Below, one piece after another: positions 9,340 to 21,571 of a DNA stretch of 22,227 nucleotides. The stretch's first letter is position 1. Every line of letters starts with the position of its first letter. Source of the DNA: Klebsormidium nitens (lineage: Eukaryota > Streptophyta > Klebsormidiophyceae > Klebsormidiales > Klebsormidiaceae); NCBI GenBank assembly GCA_000708835.1, contig DF237860.1:2872-25098 (forward strand), given 5' to 3'. The position numbers and the translations under genes are program-made. The notes beneath the pieces were generated by a model, which worked only from the letters and a program-made list of their open reading frames with translations, was not told the origin of the DNA and searched no databases.

Positions 9340-12300
9340 CTACATCTCTTCGGAAATTACCACCAGAGCGTCTCCAGGCTTGAAGGCGATGGGGCTCGTT
9401 TTTGGGACAGGGTTGATAATCTGCAGGCGAGGGGGAAAGTGTTACAAAACAAGCAGCTCGCGAAACCTATCTGTGTGCGCCGACCATAACATGCCTCCTG
9501 TTGGCGAGCGACAACTGTTTTGATTCTGCTGAGGACACTCAGCGGTTGGCGCCGAACAAACCTAAACGGTCATGGTGCAGCCCAACCAGCCAAAATCGCA
9601 GAAGATGCTCACGTCATCATACACGTACACCATGGACTAGGGCAGCGAACGCCACGACGTTTTTGTTCTTTGTGTGTCTACCTGGGCTCCATTTTACTCT
9701 CTGAATCCTCATCCAACTTGGTCAAAGTTGGAAGAAAGCAGGGCGTAGAACCAAGCATGTCAGGCTCGATGGGAATCGCCAAAAAGCAGAGCAAAGCTCA
9801 CATCTTTTGAAATACACGCCAAGTCGATCTGCTTGCAAGCGGCCAGACGTCGACAAAATCTCCCACTTCAAAAGGAGAGAATCGACCTCTGAACGGTTTT
9901 TCGGGTGGCCCTCACCACTTCGGGTCCGAGCCGGTACCCGATGGCCACCTCTTTCCTGGACGCTGCCCGCTCGGCAAGGTCCTGGAAGGTGGGGGCCTCG
10001 TCGGCGCCGGCGTAGATGCTGCTGTCCTTCACGTATACTGCACTCGCAAGAGAACACCTGTCAGCACGAGGCGCGCGACCCGTCACATCGAAAACGTGTC
10101 GATGGTCTGAGTAACAGTTCCGGGAAGAAGGTTCTCGACAAGGCAGTCTGCTAAAGCCAGCAGAAAACATTCATAGGATCTGGGGGAACCGTTGCTGCTC
10201 AACCTAAGATGATAGGCCGACGAGATTCAGTCATGTTCCTTATAATCAAAGCGGATGGAGACTTCAGCTTGGAACGAGGCGTTGATCCACGTATGTAACT
10301 TATCGATATACCGGGCCTTGGCTTCAGAGTTCTAAAGGGACGTGCAGACAATCCTCAAAGAAGAGACTACAAGAAAGGTGCTTGGATGCTGCACTGAATC
10401 TCAGTGCACATAGTATCTGTACACCACTAACTTCTGACCGCGCTTCCTACCTACTGGATTGCACTCGAGCGCCTCTTCCGTAGTCTTAGGAGACTTCAAC
10501 CCCGGAAACTAACAACACAAGGCGGGCGTGGAGCGTTCACCTTCTGAGCCCCAGGAATTGAGGAGCTCCGTCCACACCGCGTTCAGCTCCCGATGCTCTG
10601 CAACTGCCAGGAGAAGATGAAGAGCAGCTTCAGCGTCACATGCGGAATTTCTTGGAAATGAATGATCAGGAACCGTCGACTCTTGAAGATCAGTTTTTTA
10701 AGCCCGCTTTGCGCATCAACCATGATTTAGAAGACGAGATTTGACTCAGAAGGAGAAGGGTCTTGCTCGAGAAGTGCAACAGGCGAACTTCGGAGGGGTC
10801 TGCCAATTGTGTTTCACATAGAATTTCCACGGAGTCTCCGAGGCTCCTTATTGCACCCTGTCAGCACCGCAAGTGCCGACAGCGTCAACAAGCGATTTGA
10901 AATGATTTTAAGAGGAGTTGGCCTCTGCTTGAACTTTATGCGCCACAAAGGTTCTGCCCGAGTTGACATCAGCAACAGCGTGTGTGACGTGGGATGCTTG
11001 CCTTGTGACGTGAACAGCCCCATCAATTCGCTCGTGCCAATGTAACTCGCGGAGGGGTGCGCTCTAACAACCTGCAAGGACGACGTCATTGGACGGGGTC
11101 AGATATTCCTGAAAAGATGACCACGCAAGAGCTCCAGTACTCTTTTGCGCGGCTGAAATGAAGAACGAAGACGAAGACAACTCCGGACCCGGCTTGAAAG
11201 AGGCTTCAAAAGGCTGAAGGCCAAAGCGAGCAACCAGAGCAGGAGGCGAAAAGCGTCAGAAAGACAATCGTCTACCAGATGCACTTTGTCAGCCCTTGCC
11301 GCTTGCCACAGAAACATTTGCTGTCTGTCTCAAGCAAGAGAGCGGGAGGTTAGGCCTGCAATCGTCAAGCGACGGTTGAAAGCCCAGCCCCACTTTGAAA
11401 GGCAGCATGACTGAGGATTGCGTAGAGACTCTGTGGGCGGCTAATTAGGCGGAACTTAGGGGGGCATCCCCCTCCACCAGGAGATGTTTTCGGATCCAGC
11501 ACTTGCCATCGACGTCCCAATGGTTCAGGCATTTTCTGACGAGTCTGAGGCCCTAGGATAAGAGCTGTGGGGCCGCCGTACCTGATCTCCTAAACTTGAG
11601 TCCACCAGTTCGGCCGTCAAACCGACCAACTGCAAAAGACAGCAAGGATGTTCACGGTTGTCCAAAGACGCTTGCCTGCCAAGCACAGCAATTGCGTCAG
11701 TCCGCCCTATGGCAAGCACAGAACAATCGCAACCAATATCTCTAAGGATCGACCTCGCATGAAGCAATTGAGATTGGATAGGAGTTGCGGGTGGAAAGAA
11801 CTGATGTAGCTGAGGGAGCGAGCGCACTGCTTCTTGATTGCGGCAAAGGTTGTGTGTCCGAAGCTCAGGCCGACTCCGCAACCTTTTTAGATAGGTCTAG
11901 TCACGGGCCCAGTCAGTAGGGCAGACCTCACGCAGAAATTTAAGTGGCAATATGCTGCACCGAAAACTCCTGAAGATGACGCACACAACGCCGATGGCTC
12001 GCTGTGGCTTTGACCTCGTCTATTGCCGTCTTATGTTGCACTCACCGGGAGGTTGTTCTGCCGGCAAATAGCTTCCGCCTGCAGCAACGCGAAGATGGAC
12101 CGCTTGTCCGCCCGACTACCTGGAGCAGCGAAAGCAGGAATAGCAAACGCAGCAAATCCTTCCGCAAGATGCACCTTCTATCTCGAACCGATGGGCCAAC
12201 GAGGTAGTCCTGCTAGTGTGCCACAAGACGTCCAACCTAGGGTTTTCCTGGAAAAACCCTGGATCTAGAAAGTCAGAGGTCCTGCGGGTTTCTTGAGGCA

Positions 12301-15300
12301 TCTCCTAAAGCAGCGCATAAGCCACTGGGTCTCTTAAGGCGAGTGTGAAAGCGACTTTTGTGCGACTCTATGGGCGTGTCAAACTCAGTACGAATCTCCT
12401 GAAAGGATGTTCTTGGTACCTTCTTGGTCCCAGGAGCTGTCGGAGATGACGGCGACGGACAACGGAAGGTTGTCCTTTTGGATCTCCTTCTGGCTTGCGG
12501 CGTCCCACCCCAGGATAGCCGCTGCTAACTCGGGATTGGAGAGCGGGTTACCTACCTGGAAGCAAGGAAATCTGGTTAGCCTGACAGCTTAGCGATTCAG
12601 GTTGTCAATCTGACAACAAACCCCATCATTGAAGCTGGAATTAAGGCAGAGAGAGTTTAATAGCAGTTCCGGACTGCTGCAATCATTGACAATAAAAGGA
12701 ATCAGAAGCCTCTTCAGGGGCTGAACTGCCAAAAGATTTCCCATCTTTGTATTTGAGGTGCCAGTTGGCTGCAAAGCAGCCGAGGGAGTCGGTTTCGGAG
12801 GCTCACTCTATGCGTGACCTTGATGTTCCGGAGGTTTTTGATCTCTTGCATGACGAGCATGCGTTTCTCCAGGGGGGTATCGGACAGTATCACCTGCACA
12901 GGTGCCGGCTTGTCGGTCAGATTGAGCATGCTAAGTCATATTTGCAAGGGCGACTTTACACTCTCAAAACGGCTCCAGAGTAGTCTTGCTTGTGGGCCCC
13001 CGCGAATTCAGAAGAACAGACAATGAAACACCAACTGTAGAGCAAGTTCAGTAAACAAAGTGCGGATCTTAGAAGCAATCAGCAGAGGCCATCCCTTTTC
13101 CCCCTGGTCATCTGCATGTCAATATGGTAAAGCAACTTGCGGACCAATATAACCAAGCTAGTAAATCTATGTGGCCACGCTTGCTAAGTTGCTAGCAACA
13201 TGCCACAGGCTGTTTAACGAGCCTGCAACAGAGCAGAAAGCTTCCTCATTCCGGTCTCAAAAACTTCACTAGTATAAGTCAGAAGAAAATTCATCTTCAA
13301 CGAGGAAATTGCCAAAAAGCAGATCCTTCTCCCTTTGCCATCCCTACAAACACGCCTCTCTCACCCGCTCTTTAGTATCGCTCCAGATACGAATTGCAAG
13401 CTTACAAGGTCGACCCCGCCAAAGCTGCTGCTGTTCTGGTGCTTTTGCAAAGCACTCTCCCTGTCCTCACCAGTTCGCTGCCCGCTCCCAGGTAATCGTC
13501 GTACTCTTGTGCCATCTCCGCAACGCCCGGCCTCCAGCCACACAGCAACACGCGCTCACGAGGGGGGCCAATACCAGAGACCGCCTGCACCCAAAAAGTC
13601 CGACAGTAAATACGGTGAACCGCACCGTGTCCATCTTCCGGGAATATTTTCTGACGCTCACAAATGCACTGAACTCCCCCCACAAATGTGTCTACCGAGC
13701 GGACCGGTGCGAAAAGGCAGCTCTTGAAGGGAGGTTTTCCCCTGCTCCGTTATCATCACAAGAACGGGGTGGGGGAATATCAGCTAAGAACCCCGTCGCA
13801 TCCACCTTCATTTCACCCATTGATTTCGCGTCGGCCCTTATCTGCGGCCATTTTCCAAAGTGAAGGATGCCTCGTGCTACAAAATCTCTTTCTCACAACC
13901 AGCCAGTTTCATCGCGCAAGACCCACCTTGGAGCCCTTGAGCTGGTGCCGGCGGGGCAGCGTCTCCGCCGCGTTCTGCAGCACGGCGTCTGTCTCTGTGT
14001 CCTGAGAGCACGCCTTGAGAGCGTCCAGCCGCGCCGCCAACGCATCGGGGACATGTCGATGCGTATGCTTGGGGGCAATCACCATCAACTGAAAAAAATA
14101 CCACAGGGAAGCTCAGCTCAAGGAATTGTGACGGGGCTCTCGGGTGTTGTCAAACGATGGATGTCTGGACAAGAGCAACTGAATCCGCTGCCCAGCCGAG
14201 TGAGAAGAGGAAAAGAGACGCACTTCAGAGCGGAAACAGGTTTTCTCCTTTCGAACGCAGGGCAGTCAATGAGGTGAAGAGATGACAGTAAGGGACTGAT
14301 CTGAGACATCTCGGAAATCTTTACCGGAGGTTCGCTATCGAACCCATCTGTCAGAATTGACATGCTGGCGCAGAAGCAAGCTTCTCAACGAGGCTAAGAA
14401 GTAGTGGGCTCAGCAGATGCACACTGACATAAAGTCTCGTTGTAGAAATCGAAAAGCACACTGGCGAGCACACAGGTCTCCTTCAAAGACGCGCCGCGTG
14501 GCTCACCTTGTCCATTCCTTCGAGCTTCACGTTGTCCTTTGGGTGGAAGTGCACATGCCCGTCCCGGATAATGCCGCAGATGACGGCCTGAACGCAGATA
14601 GATGACGTCAGCCTTTGCCGCGTGACTTGACAATGAAAAACACGACACCGGGACGAGGACGACAACAAAGCGAACTCTCACCAGATTGCCGCTCATGGGT
14701 TCACGATGGACGATAGGAAAACCTAGACGAGTACAATTCCAAGAAAAAGTCTTACCACCCTGATCGATTCTATAAGGTTCAACGTGAGCCTTCTTCATGG
14801 AAGGGCAGCGTGCTTGTCGAACATCTCGCAATCGTGAGGGTCAAAGCTTCACCTCCGTGAAGCCCCTTCTGACATCTCGGTACTTGACACGGGCGAGCTG
14901 GGGGTAGTTGCGGATGTTGATGACCTCGTCTGCAGTACACGAAATGACCAAATCTCAACCCAGCCCAAAAGACCCCTCACCTCGCATCAGTCGCCGCTGA
15001 TGATAGTTTGGTAACATGGTAATCATTGGGTGACAAAACCCGCGAGTCGAAGCCAAGAACCGCACGCAGCACCTCAGGAGCAACACAATGACGGCATGCT
15101 ACTTACACCGCGCAAAGCGAGAATCTCACGCACTAGCTCAGAGCAACACGATAAGAGCATGTTATTCCCACCATAAATATCCACAACGAGCTAATATGTG
15201 TGGCTACGGTGGTCACCTTCGTGGTCCATGAGCTTGCGGTAGACGTCGATGAGCTTGCCCTGGCGCGTGCACTGCACAAACAGCTTGGCCGCCAGGTTCT

Positions 15301-18300
15301 GGACGGGGTGCACGTCCATGCTGCCCAAACTCTTCACCAGGTCGATCGTGCTCGGCTTGGTTACCTGCGAGTCGCAGCGGATTAAGGACGGGTTACGAAG
15401 GGGTTTGTTTGGTAGGGAAGACTCTGCGTGGGTGATTGTGTTACCAGAGCTTCACGAATCGAACGTACTCGACTTCGTCAGTTGCAAACGAGGTGGGGTT
15501 AAGCCGGGCTTTACCTGGAGGATGAGAGGATCGGTTTGCGGAAGCTGCCGGTTTTAACGACCATTTTCCACCAAGTTGCGTCAACCTGAACCTGGTAAGA
15601 TTCAAACAGCAGCTTGAAGGACCGGGTATCAGAATCCTTATTAAGCATCTGGCATGGCTCCCTTCTTTTAAAGAGGGATGGCTAAGTCGGTACACACAGA
15701 GGCATAGTGGGCCGCTATTTTCGAGAGCGACGCCTTGCCTCGACAATGATTTTGGACTCCTCCACCTCGTCCAGGACAGGGCGCAGCGCGAGGATGCTCA
15801 TGACGGCCGACGCATCGGCTTCAAACCTGCACAAGACGCACGACTTATCAGAAAATGGCGAAACAAGGTGTTTTGAGTGGCGGGGAACGCCGAAAAGCTG
15901 CGGCACCACATTGAGACATTGAGCTGGAATGATGGACCTTGAGTGTCCCTTGCCATCCTACTATACATGTTTTTCCTGAACCTGCTTCGCATGGCCTTGC
16001 GCTCTTTTAATTGCGCACGTTGCCAAGTCTAGTTGCTCCCTCGCCAGGGATAGCTCCACGACAAAGTGAAAACGATTGCTCAGGGGGAGGACAGCTTTGG
16101 AAGGAGGGCCGGCTCTCAAGCGGCGACGGTTTGCTTTTGAAGAGCACATGGTGCCTAGAGTCCGGCGGCCTTCGTCTCATTGGCCATAGATCAACCCATC
16201 CTGCACCCGTCAACGACCTGCAGGCTGCTTCTCATGTGGATCACACAGCCGACGACGACGAACGAAACGTCAGCGTCGTTTAGAAATGACGAGGCCTGTC
16301 GACGAAGGCTGCGTCGCTCACTGGTCGCTGCAGGTCTGCAGGAGGATAACCGCGGACGCCTTGTCCGCAGCAACGCGTCCGAAGGAGTGGGAGTTGCTCA
16401 AGCTGCCGCTGCAGGATGACAGGACGGTGACGTCAGCTTCTACAGACACGTGTACGAGCCCGGGCCACAGTTGATGGGGTGTGAAACTCAAAAGCAAAAG
16501 ACCTTCCGACGCAACTATCCTAATTTTGAACGCATATCGAATCTTACATATTTTTGGAGAATGAAGACGCATTCTGAAGACGGACTGTCAAGGAAGACAG
16601 AGGCTTGAGCACCAACAGGCGGTCGGCTACCAGTCAGATTTGCACTCCTCCAAATTTTGACTATCAGAAAAGATCTTGAAGGCCTGTGTCTGGACCACGC
16701 TTCCAAGAAGGGGGGATGTACGCTACCACTTATCAATGGGGTTCGAGAATCATTTCCTCATCATCGTGGCAGGGGTTGAACAAGGCACCCGCACCTTCGT
16801 GTTAGAATGTCCAGCTGTGGGCACTCAGCCGCATACGACTGGACCAGCTTGTCGGCCCTGGCACGGTTGTGCTCCGACAACAGAAGCACCGTCTGGCGCC
16901 TGCATCCAATCACCAGTTAGTGGCTGCAAAAAACGTACTCCACTTTCCGGCGCAAACTACTTGAAGGTGCTCCGCTCCGGGGTCCAGCCATTTGGTCCGC
17001 CCACAGTAAACGTGCGACGCTCGGCATGCAAGACGTCAGAAGGACATGCATGCCGCCGCAGAGAGTGCCGACGTTTCAGATCGAGCCTACGGATGCCAGA
17101 ACGACAGTCGGAAGTGCCACAAGCACGACTGACCTCTCAGCACAACTGGTGTTGTGTGGCAGAGGAAGATAAAGTTTGTCCAAAAAGAAATTCCAGCTCC
17201 AAACGGGCCACCCACTCAACACCGGAACTCCAGGTTCACTACAGACCCCCAACTTAAGATGAAATGTTCCACAGATCCCCACAGAAAAACCCTTAAGCAG
17301 CGCAAAGATTCAGAAGCAGAAAGGCTCTTCACCTGGTCTTAGCGGCACCGTCCCTGATCTTGAATTCGTGCGACTTGCTGAGCTGGCGCAGCAACGGGAG
17401 AAGGTGATCGTTGGTACCGGCCACCACGATGTGATCCCGCTCCATCACCTTTGTATGCGCGCCCTCCCGCAGCCACTCCATGCGGCTCTGCAACCAGGCG
17501 CGTTTTTGCTGAGAGTTCGGCTTTTAACCTTATTTTTGCGCCTCTGTTCTCACAAGCGCAGTCTTGAGTCTTTTGACTTTCTGTGACGTCAAATTCGCGG
17601 ATCACACAAGTGAACACAACCACACATTCCAAGTCTACGTTTAACTCGTTTGAGTGACCACGCAGGGTTTGTTCGTGGAACGAATTACAAGAGAAGTAAG
17701 GGGGAGTTGTCTCACAGTTCCAGGGCTCTCTGAAACCTCTAAGCGACGAAGGGCACAGGGTCGACTCACTTTGAACGATGCGGTCATAGTACTGGTGAGC
17801 AACGAGTAGCAGAAAAGCCCCCCCAGGGCGAGCATCAAACCGACCGCCCGACCACTGAAGCTCTTCTCCTGCACCGAAGAAACACATACGGTTCAAAAGC
17901 AAGCGCTGGTCTACATGATTCTACGAGCTCTGCTTGACATAGCAGCCAGGAGGGAGATATGTCTAATACCATCAGTGCTCAGACTCTCTGACAATGGCGT
18001 AGAGATTCGCAATCTGGGCAAAAGTGCACCCTTTCCAGGTTCTAAGACCGGAGATGAGGTGAAACAGGCTATATAGAAGTCTCGTTCATTAGATTCGTAC
18101 GTGGATGTTTACGAGCCCGGGCGATTCAGGGGCCACCTTGTGTTTCAAATAACGACAACTTTGAGCAGTTTTGAATCGCAGCAGCGGGACTCTGGCCAGT
18201 ATATTCAAGGTCACAGCACTGACCTTTACGTGGCTACTAGACGCGCACAGGCAGCTCCAGGCGTCCCACACGCTATCGCCAAGGCTCTTGCGACGGTGAT

Positions 18301-20337
18301 CCCTGCGAGCGGCAAATAAAAAACCAATCTAACCAGGCGCCAGATTTGAATCTGGAAGGGACTCGTCAGGAGACAAGATTCACTGAGCTCGCGTGCAGAC
18401 GGAAGACTGCAGTCGCAAATCCATACCCGTTGGTGGCTGTGTCCCCGTCCCGACGCGACGTTTGGCACAACGGTATGAGCGCTTCTCACCTGAAGTGGTT
18501 GAACATGACGCCTCCTGCGAACACGAGGGACATGCAGATGGCAAACAGCAGCAGCGTGTACCTGCACATCAGAAAACGACGCTGAGTCTCGCCGAGTCAA
18601 GATGCCTGGAATTTGCTCCGTTTTCCTTGCCCGATCAGTCACCACTCGCTGATGGCAGATAAAGGGCTAATGTGCATTTCTTCGGCAGACCGGTAGGGAG
18701 CCGTGCGTCTTGGGTTGTTTGGCCACCGTTGGCTGGTCTTATCCCTCGTTCTGGCCCCCACCAAGCTGATTTTCCCATGTGCATAGCAACATGTGAGAAA
18801 CTTCGGTATTTCCAATATCCCCAATAGCGTCACCAAGCGCCTCCAGATTCTCGACTCTTCTGGGTGAGGCATACCAGCTCGTGACCAGCTCTTTCCGCCT
18901 TTCCTGTTAGAAAAGACTACTGATTGTCCCAGCCAAAAGAAAGTCCAACTGATAAGAGATGGTAGTCGTGAATTGATGGCAACAACTGGGAAGAAAGCCC
19001 GTTCAAAGAAAAAGGCGACAAAACCTGCCCGAGAATCTTACGTGAAGGGGTGCTTCTCCAGCAGCACATCTGCCAGGTACGACACCCTTCCCAGGTACCA
19101 CTCTGCTGAGGGCCAGCTGAGCGCAGCCGCAAAGGCTGCCGCAAAAGAATGGATCGGCAGCCGCTCGCCCGGGGGGTTTGGATACACGGTCTGGAGGGAG
19201 GGGGGCTGGCTGGCAAAGACCGCAGCGGCTGCTGAGGCAAAGATGGAAGCGGCTGCTAGGCGGCGGGTCAGGACAACTAGGGTGGGGAGGGCGACAAGGA
19301 TGGTGAAGGCCAGGAACGAGAAAAGAGCGAAGTTGGGGCCCTGCAAGACAGTGGAGCACGAACATCAGCGCTTGACATACATTTCGCAGCAGTTTGGCCG
19401 GTGGTCCTTGAAGAGGGCGTCACAGGACCGGTCCTACATGACGTCAGCCGCGTACGGCGAATTTCGATCGCGCCACGATTCTGCCCGTGTGACGTTGAAA
19501 TTCAAAACTGTTGTGAGCCCGATCTGCGCGGCGTGCGGAAAAAGAGAAAAAGTTGCTCCGGCCAAGTTTCAATCGCTTGATTTCTCGGCGAAGGTTGAGC
19601 GCGCTTGCCAGTTGTGCTAGAAATCTGTGTGCGCCCGAGTTGGAGCGGAAAGTCACCGCTCGGGCCGGTACATGAACTCTGACGCCCTCTTTAACGAAGG
19701 ATGCGACAGGGCGATATCGCCTTTTGGCTTCAAGATTTGGTTTTCAAGCAAACTTTGGGAGGGGGTCTTATGAAGGGGCCACCAAAAAGTCCAAACGATC
19801 CAGCCAAAAAAGGGAGCCAGCCTCATCAACTGAGAAGAGGCAAGATTCTGCATGGAGGGCCCAAGTGATCTGGTGGCTGGAACATGGAGAAACAACATTA
19901 CTTCCAAGTCATGGTGTGTGTGGGCTCCACACCGATTGCTTTACGCTTTTGGATCTTCGTAACTTTCAGATTCTGAAAAATTTTGGGGGGATCTAAACTT
20001 GGACACCGCTTGGGACATGCACCTGGCTCTCCTGAACTTCGAAGCATTTGCTAGGGCCCTTCTAGCGACGGGGAAAAAGAACAGGAAAAAAGGTTGGCTG
20101 TGACAGAGCAAAGTATCACTTACCAGGGACCTCGGATCTCTTGCCCCATGAACGTCTGGGTCACTGGGCTGTGCTCCATCCGGTGTCAACTCCTCCTCTG
20201 GCGTTGGATTCGGTTCAGACGCAAACTTGCCGTCAGCGGCAGCGCACTTTGTTTGCGCACGTCTGCCGAATCCTGCTCTGCGTTGATTGGACGCAGGACC
20301 GATGGACGGGTGGTGCGATCTTTGGAAGTTTGCTCTC
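9340..20337 (-). CDS. CASTOR/POLLUX-type RCK ion channel, PEC-like (plastid envelope), 22 exons modelled, N-terminus uncertain
   Basis: A homotetramer-type cation channel with tandem RCK domains. Land-plant PEC1/PEC2 of this family sit in the chloroplast inner envelope and are linked to K+/Ca2+ handling. Exons in gene order: 20337-20124 (probable), 19340-19042, 18561-18490, 18302-18230, 17868-17770, 17487-17333, 16899-16795, 16408-16322, 15826-15739, 15364-15217, 14929-14853, 14587-14507, 14088-13927, 13584-13471, 12893-12807, 12555-12420, 12119-12046, 11629-11582, 11071-11002, 10603-10541, 10037-9916, 9420-9340. From 19340 on, every phase agrees: 2241 bases, 746 codons plus TAG. Membrane segments: [46 protein letters not shown]; pore region [18 protein letters not shown]1 begins at [20 protein letters not shown] and includes [36 protein letters not shown] and [19 protein letters not shown]2 runs from [10 protein letters not shown] through [23 protein letters not shown] and [11 protein letters not shown] to [20 protein letters not shown]. 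Between 12045 and 11630 the family has a variable loop that appears short here; a small missed exon is possible. Two introns have GC donors. Family identity is secure; the first exon is not. Confidence 0.88.
11000..11001 (-). other. GC splice donor (GC-AG intron 11001-10604)
   Basis: The exon 11071-11002 ends in phase 1 at CAAG|GCAAGC. The next exon begins with two bases (TT) after CTGGCAG. The join gives [17 protein letters not shown], fitting the family's SMALAMVAEDxQINxVL. Like the other GC donor in this gene, its flanks are the near-ideal AG|GCAAG. Confidence 0.7.
15737..15738 (-). other. GC splice donor (GC-AG intron 15738-15365)
   Basis: The exon 15826-15739 ends ...IIVE with GAG|GCAAGG and the next exon starts CAG|GTAACC in phase 0. 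The joined protein reads [18 protein letters not shown], matching the family's TIVEVSSxNTYDLLKS. No GT nearby preserves both frame and alignment. GC donors normally need a strong flanking match (AG|GCAAG), which is present. Confidence 0.7.
20124..20337 (-). CDS. Probable N-terminal exon of the PEC-like channel with transit-peptide-like sequence
   Basis: An open stretch ends at a strong donor, CTG|GTAAGT (20123-20122), in phase 0, exactly as needed by the acceptor TTGCAG before 19340. The first part is basic and serine/alanine-containing without acidic residues ([19 protein letters not shown]). It then becomes acidic and proline-rich ([12 protein letters not shown]) and ends RDPRSL before the first membrane segment. 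The TKC/AAAD junction near 20244 resembles algal stromal processing sites. The exon has no in-frame ATG, so an upstream first exon is required. Its 5' edge could be the acceptor TAGCAG (start 20337) or TCTGCAG (start 20347). The family call does not depend on this exon. Confidence 0.5.
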
Positions 20338-20347
20338 CTGCTACAGT

Positions 20348-21571
20348 CTGCAGAGAAGTCAACGGAAAACTTAAGGAATCCTGGGTAGATATTGAAAAGT
20401 GTTGCGCTGATTGGTCAATAACAACTGTCCATACTCCAGAAACAAGGGGCTCAGAAATGATAGGGGCTGCCTTGCAATCGGTGGTGGTCAAAAGCTTACA
20501 AGATCTCAACGTCCTATGGAGTACGGGGGAACAAGGTTTTGTTGGCCCAACTTTATTCTCACCAGAAGGCCGGGCGGTGCGCGACCTTGCATTTCTGTGG
20601 TCGCTGCAGCAGAAGGGAACAACAATCAGGCGATCTCTGCATGACTACGAACGACAATCCCTCTAGGATCGCCCAGTGATATTTTCCTCGGCCAGATCCT
20701 GAACAGTTCAAAACTACATGCGTATGCGCAACAGACATTTCGTTTTAGGACCATCAAATGAGTGTCAGAACGATTGGAGACGGAGGAGACTCCAATACAG
20801 CAAGTTGCACCAAAAGACCACCTCTTGAGGGTACACTAGTTGCAGGAGAGCAAAATTGAAACAGACATGCCCGGCCATCGATCACCGCCATCCTCAAAAG
20901 AGCCAGCTCCGTAAGACTTTGTCAAGAATATGGCCATAATTCTGAGCCAGGACAGCAGCAGCATTCAGAAGAGATATCGCGAAGCACAGAAAGTGAACAC
21001 ATTGCTCACGAGATATTGCTTTTCCTCCTCAGTTCACAGAATTGGAGCAACTGTCCCCGCACTGCAAGACTGCCCCCGAACCCTGGGCATGAGCCGTTTC
21101 GTGGCTGCCTTGCGTACACCACCTGCTTCCCAAGGCCTCTGGTGACTTGCCAATATGCTCGGGGGCATGCAAGAGTCGCCATGACAAGTGTCGACTTATG
21201 ATTGTCCGAGTGCTACCCGGCAAAACTGAATCCCATGTTTTAGGAAGAGCTTGGTGAGCAATCATGCGCACTTTGCACTTTGAGATCCGTCAGATGTTGG
21301 GGACTCTACTCCCCTGCCTCTGCATCCAACAGTTGCAAATTCCGCTTCAAACAGCGTGCTTGTGTCAAAGGCGAAATATTGACAAGAAGCGCGCAGGAGG
21401 TTGACAATGATATGCTAACTGCACGGCGTATGGACATTGTAACTCCGGCGCTGCTGCCACCAGAGGGCTGCTGCCCCACAAATCATGCAGATTGGTCAAA
21501 ACAGAACGTCTCCAGCCGCTGCTCATCCTGCCGCCTGGGCTCAAGCAATGCGGCCGACTCATTCTTCTGAC
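20348..21571. other. Probable 5' intron or upstream DNA of the PEC-like gene, no gene recognised
   Basis: If the candidate first exon is right, this is its first intron; otherwise it is the upstream region. Open frames on both strands are short or antisense to the N-terminal exon. None shows a recognisable motif or a clean chain of splice-compatible segments. Confidence 0.35.

Noticed and set aside
11099-11317. Leu/Arg-rich - strand frame with a membrane-like run
   Set aside because: It falls in an intron of the PEC-like gene. Phase and alignment connect exon 11629-11582 directly to exon 11071-11002 without it.
13309-13863. 184-residue open frame on the + strand
   Set aside because: It overlaps the - strand exon 13584-13471 with the clear RCK2 start [10 protein letters not shown]. 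The + frame is Ser/Arg/Pro-rich shadow sequence.
16676-17257. 193-residue open frame on the + strand
   Set aside because: It is antisense to the exon 16899-16795, which carries conserved RCK sequence ([14 protein letters not shown]). No motif is recognisable in the + frame.
17339-17902. 187-residue open frame on the - strand
   Set aside because: It crosses two true exons (17868-17770 and 17487-17333) in the wrong frame and reads through the intron between them.
18973-19620. 215-residue open frame on the + strand, rich in Lys, Arg and Ala
   Set aside because: It lies antisense to the PEC-like exon 19340-19042, whose membrane segment and splice phases fit the family. The + frame's Ala/Lys/Arg bias is what the reverse of a Leu/Ala-rich helix gives.
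19444-19740. Arg/Ser-rich - strand frame ending at GCC|GTACGC in phase 0, as an alternative N-terminal exon
   Set aside because: Its donor is weak, it has no ATG, and the exon ending at 20124 has a far stronger GTAAGT donor and a more transit-like composition. It remains a minor alternative.
20094-20666. 190-residue open frame on the + strand
   Set aside because: It is antisense to the probable N-terminal exon and has no recognisable domain. Its low-complexity pattern looks incidental.
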